64,000 nt of DNA, taken from contig JBHJMN010000001.1 of NCBI GenBank assembly GCA_042219835.1, positions 248,001 through 312,000 of the forward strand, in the 5' to 3' direction. Position 1 is the first letter of the stretch. Every line of letters begins with the position of its first letter. Source of the stretch: Paenibacillus_G elgii_A. GTDB lineage: Bacteria > Bacillota > Bacilli > Paenibacillales > NBRC-103111. Shown here piece after piece: positions 23,681-32,115 of this stretch. The translations under genes and the position numbers were made by a program. The notes beneath the pieces are model-generated. The model had not been told where the DNA came from. It searched no databases and worked only from the letters and a program-made list of their open reading frames with translations.

Positions 23681-24071
23681 TCAATAAGTTAGCAGTACGC
23701 CATGCGTTTCCTTTGGGGCACGCTGGTAGCATTCTCGGTCCACCGGAAGCTTCTTGGAAATCAGCGGAATGATGTCGATCTTTCGTTCGCCAAGCAAACG
23801 GATATATTCGTGCTTCGCGTACGGAGCCCCGTAGCAGGCGACCTAATCGCCCGGGTGCACATGTGTCACACCTTCACCGGTTTGGAGCACCGCGCCGACC
23901 GCACTGTATCCTAGCGAGGCCGGTGTCTCGCCGGCCCGCTTCTCCATTTCGATCTCGGTGCCCGCTGATCACCGAACATATCGTACGAACCAGAATCATA
24001 TTCGGCTCCACGATCAGCTCGGGCAATTGTCTGACCTTCGTCTCTCCGTTGATGGCGATTGCTGCCCTCAT
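23681..24071 (-). pseudogene. medium-chain (zinc) dehydrogenase remnant
   Basis: It begins with a good start (GGAGAGACCAAG then ATG) and MRAAIAINGETKVRQLPEL, the N-terminus of a zinc-type sugar dehydrogenase. It then shifts frame near 23955, continues ASLGYSAVGAVLQTGEGV, has an in-frame TAG after HPGD, and jumps by deletion to a family C-terminus, RKIDIIPLISKKLPVD. The whole cofactor domain is missing. It is clearly non-functional. Confidence 0.7.
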
Positions 24072-24108
24072 CTTGGTCTCTCCTATCTCTTTCCGAACAG
24101 AACCCAAA

Positions 24109-24429
24109 TCAATTTGTTTTTAAGCCGGACATCGTAATGCTTTCAGCGAAGTAACGCTGGAAAAACAAAAAGATCAAAAACGTCGGCACGAACGAGATGA
24201 CCGCCCCGGCCATTTCGAAGCCGAAATCGCCCTCCTTGGCCAACAAGGAAGCGAGACCTACCGTGAGCGGGAACATTATCTCGGTTGTCGTGAAAATAAG
24301 CGGCGTGAACAAATAGTTCCAGCACTTGATGAACGCAAACGTTCCGACGGTCGCCAGCGCCGGCTTGGCAAACGGCACCATGAGCCGGAACAAGATTTTG
24401 GAATCCCCGGCCCCGTCGAGGACGTTGTC
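24109..24429 (-). pseudogene. C-terminal fragment of a sugar ABC permease
   Basis: The frame reads VLDGAGDSKILFRLMVPFAK, then AGAVISFVPTFLIFLFFQRY to a normal stop. This is the EAA-loop-to-end portion of a CUT1-type (MalG-like) permease, about the last 105 residues. A TAG bounds it upstream, and the N-terminal two thirds have been lost in a deletion joining it to the regulator remnant. Confidence 0.7.
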
Positions 24430-24439
24430 CTAAAGAGCC

Positions 24440-24995
24440 GGACGGCTTTTCTTTTTCTGCGGGCGGGTTCATGGGCTCCAGCCACTCCTGCCGAACGCAG
24501 TCGACCACAAGCTGATAATCGGCATGGTTGATCGTAAATACGTCGATCATACCGCCCTTCATATATTCTTCGATCGCCCGCGCATAGTTCTCGTAAGGAA
24601 GTAAACCCGGATATGCGGATAAGCGATATGAAAATCCGACAGAAGCCGGTTCAAGTCCATCTGTTCCATGACGGAGGGGTAACACCCCAGCTTGATCGTG
24701 ACGCAGCCTTGGACTGCGGGGCTGCTAACCGATTGCCGACTTCTCGGTACCTTCTCGATCAACTTGCTCGTCCACCAGCATATCCAGTCCTTTGCGGACG
24801 GAATTTTTACTGAGCTGGTACTGCTTGGCCGAGCTCCATCTCAGATGGCAGGTATTTTCCAACGGGGAGCTTGCCGCTGACGATGTTTTCTCTGAGCTGT
24901 GCAACCATATGATCCAGACGCTTATGAAAGTCGTGCGGCTTGGCTTTTTTGGCATCGTAACATCCCTCCTGCCTGTCGAATAAACTGGTTTTCAT
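24440..24995 (-). pseudogene. GntR-HTH / solute-binding fusion gene remnant
   Basis: Reading from 24995: a GntR winged helix (FHKRLDHMVAQLRENIVSGK, then LPSEMELGQ), a frameshift near 24815, QLSKNSVRKGLDMLVDEQV, a second shift, then VTIKLGCYPSVMEQMDLNRL, which opens an extracellular-type solute-binding domain, and after a third shift LPYENYARAIEEYMKGGMID. The order suggests one gene fusing a GntR DNA-binding domain to a cytoplasmic sugar-binding domain. It breaks off at the permease fragment. Confidence 0.6.
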
Positions 24996-25052
24996 CTGGT
25001 TTATATTATGGCGGGTACGATGTCAATGCGCGCAAGATTTGCAAAATTATAT

Positions 25053-25108
25053 GCACCCAAAAAAACGCCTGCTCCGAGCTTGCGCCGGAACATTCGTTTT
25101 TTGGGTGC
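25053..25108. terminator. bidirectional terminator
   Basis: GCACCCAAAAAAACG and CGTTTTTTGGGTGC form a stem with A/T runs on both sides. It lies 6 bases after the YmaF-family stop on the minus strand. Confidence 0.65.
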
Positions 25109-25113
25109 GAGCG

Positions 25114-25497
25114 TTATACCTCGTTGCCGGTGCTGCCACAATAGCTGTGAGTGTGAGGTATGCTGCCGTTTACAGTCGTACGGCCTTCAAAATAATGGTA
25201 GTGCCCTCCGCCGGACAGCGGGATGGCCGGTCCGGTCGTCCCGCGAATGGTATGGCTATGTCCGTCGTCAAACGAAGTGACGGCGAAATAGCCGTGAACA
25301 TGCGGAACCCCAGTGGGCGCCGGTTCAGTCATGCCGGCATAATGATGCCGATGCCCGACATCGTACGAAGTCGTTCCCGAGAAAGGATGGACGTGAACCG
25401 GCCGGCCATCCCATGACGTAATATAAAGCCTGTGGGCATGATGGGGATCATCTCCACCGCGTGAATGAACCACGAATCCCGTAACGGGAATATCCAT
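25114..25497 (-). CDS. YmaF family His-rich protein
   Basis: A 127-residue protein dominated by repeated units of the form H-x-H with glycine and aromatic residues (HVHPFSGTTSYDVGHRHHY, VPHVHGYFAVTSFDDGHSHT, HTHSYCGSTG). This four-fold repeat is characteristic of the YmaF family (PF12788). The function is unknown, and the many His pairs suggest metal binding. ATG 25497 is preferred over 25518 because AGAGGT stands upstream of it. It is monocistronic with its own terminator. Confidence 0.75.
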   Translation of the reverse strand: MDIPVTGFVVHSRGGDDPHHAHRLYITSWDGRPVHVHPFSGTTSYDVGHRHHYAGMTEPAPTGVPHVHGYFAVTSFDDGHSHTIRGTTGPAIPLSGGGHYHYFEGRTTVNGSIPHTHSYCGSTGNEV

Positions 25498-25599
25498 AAG
25501 CACCAACCTCTTCTCCATGATGAATAGTACTCCATTGTATGAGAAGAGAGCTTGGGCTGTATAGGCGTTTGTCTAGTGCGAATCGATCCGCTGCCCGCC

Positions 25600-26715
25600 C
25601 TATTTCAGATGCTCGGGATTCAGCAACTCCAGCTCCGGCACGACAAAGCGGCCGTCCTTGCGGATCAGACGATCATCAAAATAAATTTCGCCGCCGCCGT
25701 ATTCCGGACGCTGGATCAGCACCATATCCCAGTGAACCGAAGATCGGTTGCCGTTATCCGCATCCGTGTAAGCGTTACCCGGCGTAAAATGGATGCTGCC
25801 GTCGATTTTCTCATCGAACAAGATGTCTTTCATCGGCTCCTGTATGTACGGATTGACGCCGATCGCGAACTCGCCGACAAAGCGTGCTCCGTCGTCGGTA
25901 TCCAAAATTTCGTTCAGCTTGGCGGTATTGTTCGCCGTCGCCTCGACGATCTTGCCGTTGTCAAAGCGGAGCGTGACGTTCTCAAACGAAGTTCCCATAT
26001 AAATCGTCGGAGCGTTATAAGAGATGACGCCGTTGACCGAATCCTTCACAGGCGCAGTGAATACTTCGCCGTCCGGAATATTGAACTGACCTGCGCATTT
26101 GATCGCCGGAATGTCCTTGATCGAAAAGCTGAGATCGGTGCCCGGTGAGACGAGCCGCACCTTGTCCGTCTTGTTCATCAGCTCGACAAGCGCGTCCATG
26201 GCCCCGGACATTTTGCTGTAATCGAGGTTGCACACTTGGAAATAAAAATCCTCGAACGCCTCGGTGCTCGTATTCGCCTGCTGCGCCATCGACGGGTTCG
26301 GGTAACGCATCACGCACCATTTCGTATGATTGACCCGCTGATCGACGACTGGGCGCTGATACACCTTCATGAATAAGCGCAGCTTATCCTCAGGCACGTC
26401 GGACGTTTCGGTGATGTTGTCGCCGCTGCGAACGGCAATGTACGCTTGCATCTGCTTCATGCGGTCCAGCTCAATCGCCGCCATCCGCTCGTACAGCTCC
26501 TGGTTGCCGCCAAGCATCAGCTTGCGCGTCACTTCGGGATAGCGGAACTCGATGAACGGATGTCCGCCTGCCGCGTACACCTCTTCTATTAAACACTTGG
26601 TCAATTCCTGATCGCGAAGTCCGATCATTTCAATCAGGATGTTCTCACCCGGCTGAAGGTCGACGGAATACCGTACCAGGTTTCTCGCAAACTGCTGCAA
26701 TCGTGGATCTCGCAT
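25600..26715 (-). CDS. M29 family aminopeptidase
   Basis: A 371-residue cytoplasmic metallo-aminopeptidase of the AmpS/PepS/aminopeptidase T family, which removes N-terminal residues from peptides using a two-metal centre. It begins RDPRLQQFARNLVRYSVDLQ and contains the family motifs NIPDGEVFTAPVKDSVNG (metal-ligand Glu), FVGEFAIGVNP and HWDMVLIQRPEYGGGEIYFD (His and Glu/Asp ligands). ATG 26715 follows AAAGGAG at 8 bases. Length is normal. It stands alone between ndk and the YmaF gene. Confidence 0.9.
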   Translation of the reverse strand: MRDPRLQQFARNLVRYSVDLQPGENILIEMIGLRDQELTKCLIEEVYAAGGHPFIEFRYPEVTRKLMLGGNQELYERMAAIELDRMKQMQAYIAVRSGDNITETSDVPEDKLRLFMKVYQRPVVDQRVNHTKWCVMRYPNPSMAQQANTSTEAFEDFYFQVCNLDYSKMSGAMDALVELMNKTDKVRLVSPGTDLSFSIKDIPAIKCAGQFNIPDGEVFTAPVKDSVNGVISYNAPTIYMGTSFENVTLRFDNGKIVEATANNTAKLNEILDTDDGARFVGEFAIGVNPYIQEPMKDILFDEKIDGSIHFTPGNAYTDADNGNRSSVHWDMVLIQRPEYGGGEIYFDDRLIRKDGRFVVPELELLNPEHLK

Positions 26716-26856
26716 CTTCTTCTCTCCTTTGGGCACAGCATCTGAATTCACCTTCTCAACGTATCAAATTTTCGCGGAAAGTTCAAACCCTAATGAAGGT
26801 TTTCGGACAAAAGATCGCGATTATTTTACATTTTGAGGAAAGCTAATGCCGGACGG

Positions 26857-27300
26857 CTAAATCCAGCTTTGCAGCGCCCGATCGTAAGTCAAAAGCTCTT
26901 CCGGCCTGAAAAAGTTGGCAATTTCGCGTTCCGCGCTTTCCGAAGAATCGGAGCCGTGAATGATGTTGTTGCCGGTATGAACCGCATAATCGCCGCGGAT
27001 CGTTCCCAGCGCCGCGTCCAGCGGATTCGTCTTACCCATCATGGCGCGGGACAGCGCAATGACGTTATCGCCCTGCCATACCATCGCAAAGACCGGACCG
27101 GAGGTAATAAATTGAACCAGCTCGCCGAAAAACGGCTTTTCCTTATGCTCGGCATAATGGGTTTCCGCTTTCTCCTTCGTGATGACCATCAATTTAGAGC
27201 CGATCAGTTGAAAGCCTTTATCCTCAAAGCGCTGCACCAGCCTGCCGATCAACCCCCGCTGTACACCGTCAGGCTTGATCATCAAAAATGTTTTTTCCAT
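26857..27300 (-). CDS. ndk: nucleoside diphosphate kinase
   Basis: A 147-residue enzyme that balances nucleoside triphosphates by a ping-pong transfer through a phosphohistidine. It begins EKTFLMIKPDGVQRGLIG and has the active-site motif NIIHGSDSSESAEREI with the catalytic His, and NPLDAALGTIRGDYA before it. Complete and of normal length. GGAG lies 10 bases before the ATG. Confidence 0.95.
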   Translation of the reverse strand: MEKTFLMIKPDGVQRGLIGRLVQRFEDKGFQLIGSKLMVITKEKAETHYAEHKEKPFFGELVQFITSGPVFAMVWQGDNVIALSRAMMGKTNPLDAALGTIRGDYAVHTGNNIIHGSDSSESAEREIANFFRPEELLTYDRALQSWI

Positions 27301-27424
27301 GTTCGTTTTACTCCGTTTCTAAAATGATAAATTGCTAATCTTACACTCGAAGGTGTGTGCATCCCAGTATAACCGTTTCCTTCATTTTCCATGCTTGCGG
27401 GTGTTTCGGAACAAGACACAAGAG

Positions 27425-27456
27425 CGCCGCCTGCACCCTTGCCCATGCAGGCGGCG
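27425..27456. terminator. perfect hairpin between ppdK and ndk
   Basis: CGCCGCCTGCA and TGCAGGCGGCG pair over 11 bases around a 10-base loop, 30 bases after the ppdK stop. It lacks a clear T-run, so it may stabilise the 3' end rather than terminate. Confidence 0.5.
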
Positions 27457-27484
27457 TATGATCTCGTTCGATGCGCCTTGTTGC

Positions 27485-30193
27485 TTAAGCGCTCCGGCCG
27501 GACGTGACGGGTTCTTCCGAGGCCGTCACGTCCGGCGGCGTTGGGCTTCCCAAAGCCAGCTGTGCTTGAGCAGCGGCGATTCTGGCGAGCGGCACCCGGT
27601 AGGGCGAGCAGCTGACATAATCCAGCCCCACTCCGTGGCAGAAGAAGATCGACTGCTTGTCGCCCCCGTGTTCGCCGCAAATGCCGGTCTTGAGCTGCGG
27701 CTTTACGGCGCGTCCGCGCTCGACCGCCCATTCGATCAACGTTCCGACGCCGTCCCGGTCCAGCACTTGGAACGGATTGTCGGGAAGCAGCTTCGTCTCC
27801 ACGTAATGCGTCAAAAATTTGCCTTCGGCGTCGTCCCGGCTGTACCCGAACGTCATCTGCGTCAGATCGTTCGTGCCGAACGAGAAGAAATCGGCGTGCT
27901 GCGCAATGTCCCCCGCCGTAACGGCGGCCCGCGGCACTTCGATCATCGTACCGACGCGGTAGCGGAACGTGCGGGCGAACTCGCCGAGCACCTCGTCCGC
28001 CTTGCGGGTCACGAGCTCACGCATCCGCTTCAGCTCGTTCGCATGGCCGACCAGCGGAATCATAATGTCCGGCCGGACGTCGAGCTGCTCGCGCAGACCA
28101 CTGAGCACGGCGCGGAAGACGGCCTCAATCTGCATCTCGTAAATGTCCGGCAGCACGAGTCCGAGACGGCAGCCCCGGGTGCCGAGCATCGGGTTCATCT
28201 CATGCAGCGCCCGTACTTTGCGCAGCAGCTTCTCCAGACGTTCCTTTCGGTCTGGCTCCGCGTCCGGCTGGCCGTTCAATCGCTCGCGCTCGACAACCAA
28301 CTGCTCCATATTCGGCAAAAATTCGTGCAGCGGCGGGTCAAGCAGGCGAATCGTCACCGGCAGTCCGTCCATCGCCCGGAAAATGCCCTCGAAGTCCTCC
28401 TGCTGCATCGGCAGCAGCTTCGCCAGCGCTTCCGCCCGCTCTTCCTCCGTCTCCGCCAAAATCATCGCTTGCACGACCGGTACCCGCTCAGCGCTCATGA
28501 ACATGTGCTCCGTCCGGCACAGCCCGATGCCTTCGGCGCCGAAGCTGCGAGCCTTGGCCGCATCCTCCGGCGTGTCGGCGTTCGTATACACCTCCAGCGT
28601 GCGAATCTCGTCCGCCCAGGCGAGAAGCTGCTGCAGCTCGCCCGTCAGCTCGGGCTCGCGCAAGCTGACTTCGCCGAGGATGACCCGTCCGGTCGCGCCG
28701 TCGATGGAAAGCGCCTCGCCCTCGCGTACCGTGACGCTTTCTCCGTCAGCGGTCGTCACGGCAAAAGCCCGATCCGTCAAACGCAGCGCTTCGCAGCCGC
28801 AGACGCACGGCTTGCCCATCCCGCGGGCAACGACCGCCGCATGGCTGGTCATGCCGCCCCGGCTGGTCAGCACGCCTTCGGCCGCCAGCACGCCGTGAAT
28901 ATCCTCCGGCGTCGTCTCCGAGCGCACGAGGATGACTTTGCGGCCCGCGCGGGCCCATGCCTCGGCCGTGTCCGCGTCGAACACCGCGACGCCGGAAGCG
29001 GCTCCCGGCGACGCCGGCAGGCCGGCTGCCAGCACATGCAGCGGCTTGTCGGTATCGATCGCGCGGTGCAGCAGCTGATCCAGATGAAACGGCTCGATGC
29101 GATTGACCGCTTCGCCGGTATCGATCACACCCTCGCGCACCAGATCGACGGCGATTTTGACCGCAGCTTGGGCCGTCCGCTTGCCGTCTCGCGTTTGCAG
29201 CAGGTAAAGTTTTCCCTGCTCAACCGTAAATTCGATATCCTGCATGTCCGTATAATGCCGTTCCAGCTTCTCCGCCGTCCGCACGAGCTGTTCAAAGACA
29301 AGCGGCATTTCCTCGCCGAGCTTCGCAATCGGAACAGGCGTCCGTACGCCGGCTACGACGTCTTCCCCTTGCGCGTTCATCAAGTATTCGCCGTACAGCA
29401 CGGGTTCCCCGGTAGACGGATTCCGCGTGAACACGACGCCTGTCCCGCAGTCGCCACCCATATTGCCGAACACCATCGTCTGAATGTTGACGGCCGTTCC
29501 TTGTTCGTCGGGAATCTGGTGCACCTTGCGATATACTTGTGCCCGCGCATTGTTCCACGAACGGAATACCGCTTCAATGGCCAGCGCGAGCTGCTCCTCC
29601 ACCTGCTGCGGAAACTCGCGTCCCGCTTCCTTGCGGATCACCGTCTTGTACTCTCCGATCAGCTCCATCCAGCCTTCAGCGCTTACTTCGCTGTCCTGGC
29701 TCACCGTTAACCGCTGCTTGAGGTGGTGCAGCAGCCGTTCGAATTGATACGTTTCGATGTCGAACACGACGTTGCCGAACATTTGGATCAAACGGCGGTA
29801 ACAATCGAACGCAAATCTCGGGTTGCCGGTCAATGCTGCCAGCCCTTGCACCGTTTCGTCGTTCAAGCCCAGGTTGAGAATCGTATCCATCATACCGGGC
29901 ATCGAAGTCACCGAGCCCGACCGGACGGACACGAGCAGGGGCTTGGCCGGATCGCCGAAGCCTTGATCCTTCGCCTGCTCCAGCTCCCGCATCGCTTGGT
30001 GGACCTGCTCCATCAGCCCCGCCGGAAGCTGCTTGCCTGCTTCGTAGTAGGAGCGGCACACATCCGTCGTAATGGTAAAGCCCGGCGGCACCGGCAAACC
30101 GGCGTTCGTCATCTCTGCTAGATTGGCCCCTTTTCCGCCAAGAAGCTGCTTTAAGCCAGCATGACCCGAATGAAACGGCACTAAAATTTGCAT
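27485..30193 (-). CDS. ppdK: pyruvate, phosphate dikinase
   Basis: A 902-residue enzyme interconverting pyruvate, ATP and phosphate with PEP, AMP and PPi. The nucleotide-binding domain is N-terminal (LLGGKGANLAEMTNAGLPVP), the phosphohistidine domain is central (GGMTSHAAVVARGMGKPCV with the catalytic His), and the PEP/pyruvate barrel is C-terminal (GIGLCRTEHMF, TRGCRLGLVLPDIYEMQ, FFSFGTNDLTQMTFGYSRDD, TGICGEHGGD). ATG 30193 follows GGGAGG. With pckA it covers the PEP node, and a perfect 15-base inverted repeat upstream shares its core with repeats before pckA. It is monocistronic. Confidence 0.95.
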   Translation of the reverse strand: MQILVPFHSGHAGLKQLLGGKGANLAEMTNAGLPVPPGFTITTDVCRSYYEAGKQLPAGLMEQVHQAMRELEQAKDQGFGDPAKPLLVSVRSGSVTSMPGMMDTILNLGLNDETVQGLAALTGNPRFAFDCYRRLIQMFGNVVFDIETYQFERLLHHLKQRLTVSQDSEVSAEGWMELIGEYKTVIRKEAGREFPQQVEEQLALAIEAVFRSWNNARAQVYRKVHQIPDEQGTAVNIQTMVFGNMGGDCGTGVVFTRNPSTGEPVLYGEYLMNAQGEDVVAGVRTPVPIAKLGEEMPLVFEQLVRTAEKLERHYTDMQDIEFTVEQGKLYLLQTRDGKRTAQAAVKIAVDLVREGVIDTGEAVNRIEPFHLDQLLHRAIDTDKPLHVLAAGLPASPGAASGVAVFDADTAEAWARAGRKVILVRSETTPEDIHGVLAAEGVLTSRGGMTSHAAVVARGMGKPCVCGCEALRLTDRAFAVTTADGESVTVREGEALSIDGATGRVILGEVSLREPELTGELQQLLAWADEIRTLEVYTNADTPEDAAKARSFGAEGIGLCRTEHMFMSAERVPVVQAMILAETEEERAEALAKLLPMQQEDFEGIFRAMDGLPVTIRLLDPPLHEFLPNMEQLVVERERLNGQPDAEPDRKERLEKLLRKVRALHEMNPMLGTRGCRLGLVLPDIYEMQIEAVFRAVLSGLREQLDVRPDIMIPLVGHANELKRMRELVTRKADEVLGEFARTFRYRVGTMIEVPRAAVTAGDIAQHADFFSFGTNDLTQMTFGYSRDDAEGKFLTHYVETKLLPDNPFQVLDRDGVGTLIEWAVERGRAVKPQLKTGICGEHGGDKQSIFFCHGVGLDYVSCSPYRVPLARIAAAQAQLALGSPTPPDVTASEEPVTSGRSA

Positions 30194-30308
30194 GATTGAT
30201 AATCCTCCCGTCATTTTAGAACCTACGGTACGCAGACCGCGAGCACACACATGAAGCGTTATGGATGTTTAATGATGTATAAAACATACCATAGCTTTAT
30301 TCCATTGT

Positions 30309-30346
30309 AAATAGTGTGTATTATTTATATTTAATACACACTATTT
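30309..30346 (-). promoter_or_regulatory. perfect 15-bp inverted repeat upstream of ppdK
   Basis: AAATAGTGTGTATTA (30309-30323) and TAATACACACTATTT (30332-30346) are exact reverse complements spaced by 8 AT-only bases, about 115 bases before the start codon. It is likely an operator of a dimeric regulator. Confidence 0.6.
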
Positions 30347-30504
30347 ATCATGACTTCTGCGCTCCCGTAAGCGTGAAAAGTAACGTTGTCCAATAAAGCT
30401 GCAGACCGGATTGGGGATGATGCGAACGGACGGAAGGATCTCGAAACTTAGCTTGCATACTTAACGTGTAGAAAAGAAGAAGACTGTGTGGGGGGGTTGT
30501 TGGT

Positions 30505-30687
30505 TTGGTCAGTTTTGGAATCGTTATTACGTTATTGACAGGTGCCGGATTGCTATTCATACGCTCGAAATCATCATTATCCGGTTTAAGCTTGCGATGG
30601 GTAGGTTATGCAATTATGATCATGACTTTTTTTCTCGTTGGTATGGTTATCTTGTGGAAACTCAATGAAGCATCCCACTATCAATAA
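30505..30687 (+). CDS. small two-helix membrane protein
   Basis: A 60-residue protein starting at TTG, with a G-rich ribosome binding site (GGGGGGG) 8 bases upstream. Two hydrophobic helices (FGIVITLLTGAGLLFI and VGYAIMIMTFFLVGMVILW) are linked by a polar segment with RSKSSLSGLSLR. No family is recognised. It is followed closely by a small terminator hairpin, which supports it as an independent gene, and it converges on the murA-like gene. Confidence 0.55.
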   Translation: MVSFGIVITLLTGAGLLFIRSKSSLSGLSLRWVGYAIMIMTFFLVGMVILWKLNEASHYQ

Positions 30688-30726
30688 TCCGACATGTCCT
30701 GTCGGCGGAAGCTGTCGAACAGCAAA

Positions 30727-30748
30727 AAACCTCTCCGCAGAGAGGTTT
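30727..30748 (+). terminator. short terminator hairpin
   Basis: AAACCTCTC-CGCA-GAGAGGTTT, 40 bases after the small membrane protein gene, followed by CATT. Confidence 0.55.
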
Positions 30749-30793
30749 CATTGAGGCATAATAAAGCTTGCCCAATCCGTTTCGATGATCTTC

Positions 30794-32086
30794 TCACGCC
30801 ATCCCGGCAGCCCGGCCATCCTGCTCCGCCTCCCGCTCATGCAGCGAAAGCCCGGCGCCCAGCGCGCGGAAGCTGCCGATCACATCGTCGTAGCCGCGCT
30901 CCAGATGCTCCACGCCCGTAATGCGCGTGCGGCCTTCGGCTGCGAGTCCCGCCAGCACCAGACACGTGCCCGCGCGTACATCGGTCGCATGCACCCAATC
31001 GCCGATAAGCGGACGCCCGCCCTGAATAAAAGCACTTTCTCCGCGGACCTCGATCTCGGCTCCCATACGCCGAAGCTGCGGCACGTGATTGAAGCGGTTC
31101 GGGTACACCCGTTCCGTGACGATGCTCTTGCCTTTGGCCTGCGTCAGCAAAGCCGTCATCGGCTGCTGCAGGTCCGTAGCGAAGCCCGGATACATCGTTG
31201 CGCGGACCCGAGTCGCGCGGATCTGGCCGGTACTGCGTGCGGTAATGCTGTTTTCGTCCCACTCCATCTCAAGCCCCGCCTCACTCAGCTTGGCGATGCA
31301 CGCCCCGAGGTGCTCGGGAATAACATCCTTCACGGTCACGCTGCCGCCAGTGATGCCTGCACCCATCAAGAATGCCCCGGCGACGAGCCGGTCGGGAATC
31401 ACGGCATGCCTTCCCCCGTTTAGGTAAGGCACGCCCTCAATCCGTATACGGTCCGTCCCTGCGCCGTAAATGCGCGCGCCCAGACCGTTCAGGAACGCTG
31501 CCGTATCGACGACCTCCGGATCGACTGCGGCATGATACAGATTCGTCCGGCCTTGAGCGCGGACCGCCGCCAGAATGGCGTTGATCGTTGCGCCCGACGT
31601 CACAGTGTCGAAGTAAATATCCGCCCCGCGCAGCGTTTTTGCCTCCACAATGTAGTGATCCTCGCGGAGCTTCACCGTCGCGCCCAGCGCTTGGAACGCC
31701 TTCATATGCTGGTCGATCGGCCTGGAGACAAAGTTGTCTCCCCCCGGAAACCCGACCGTTACCCGACCGAATTTGGCAAGCAAAGCTCCCGCAAAATAGT
31801 AGGAAGCCCGGTAAGCGGACGCCTTGCCCGGATCGATGATTGCGCTGTGGATGTAGCGCGGGTCCAGCACAATTTCGCCGGATGGGCGGCGGGTGATTGC
31901 CATACCGATGTCTTTGCCGATCTGGGCGATCAATTTCACATCGTCGATATTCGGAATACCCTCCAGCGTCACCAGACCGTCCGCCAATGAGGCGGCGGCC
32001 AACAAGGCGAGCGAGCTGTTTTTAGAGCCGGGAATATGTACGCAGCCGTTCAGCGGGCCGGCAGGTTCCACTTCAATCCATCTCAT
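30794..32086 (-). CDS. murA: MurA-type enolpyruvyltransferase with Asp in place of the catalytic Cys
   Basis: A 430-residue UDP-GlcNAc 1-carboxyvinyltransferase, the first committed step of peptidoglycan synthesis. Active-site residues compared with E. coli MurA: Lys22-Asn23 (GSKNSS), Arg in YRASYYFAG, Arg of SRPIDQH, Asp of ATDLQQP, Arg of NRFNHV, Arg of DVRAG and Arg of ERGYDD are present. The loop that normally reads GGCAIG reads GGDNFV, so Cys115 is Asp117 here. That exchange is known from intrinsically fosfomycin-resistant MurA enzymes. The loop is otherwise divergent too, so this may be a paralogue with its own job. It follows an FHA/winged-helix regulator by 29 bases. Confidence 0.85.
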   Translation of the reverse strand: MRWIEVEPAGPLNGCVHIPGSKNSSLALLAAASLADGLVTLEGIPNIDDVKLIAQIGKDIGMAITRRPSGEIVLDPRYIHSAIIDPGKASAYRASYYFAGALLAKFGRVTVGFPGGDNFVSRPIDQHMKAFQALGATVKLREDHYIVEAKTLRGADIYFDTVTSGATINAILAAVRAQGRTNLYHAAVDPEVVDTAAFLNGLGARIYGAGTDRIRIEGVPYLNGGRHAVIPDRLVAGAFLMGAGITGGSVTVKDVIPEHLGACIAKLSEAGLEMEWDENSITARSTGQIRATRVRATMYPGFATDLQQPMTALLTQAKGKSIVTERVYPNRFNHVPQLRRMGAEIEVRGESAFIQGGRPLIGDWVHATDVRAGTCLVLAGLAAEGRTRITGVEHLERGYDDVIGSFRALGAGLSLHEREAEQDGRAAGMA

Positions 32087-32115
32087 TGACCCTTACCCAC
32101 TTTCCAATGATGTCG

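Noticed and set aside
27332..29710. 792-residue open frame on the plus strand opposite ppdK
   Set aside because: It is antisense to a complete, motif-rich pyruvate phosphate dikinase; its composition (Arg/His/Gln-rich) is that of a GC-rich shadow frame and it has no recognisable domain.
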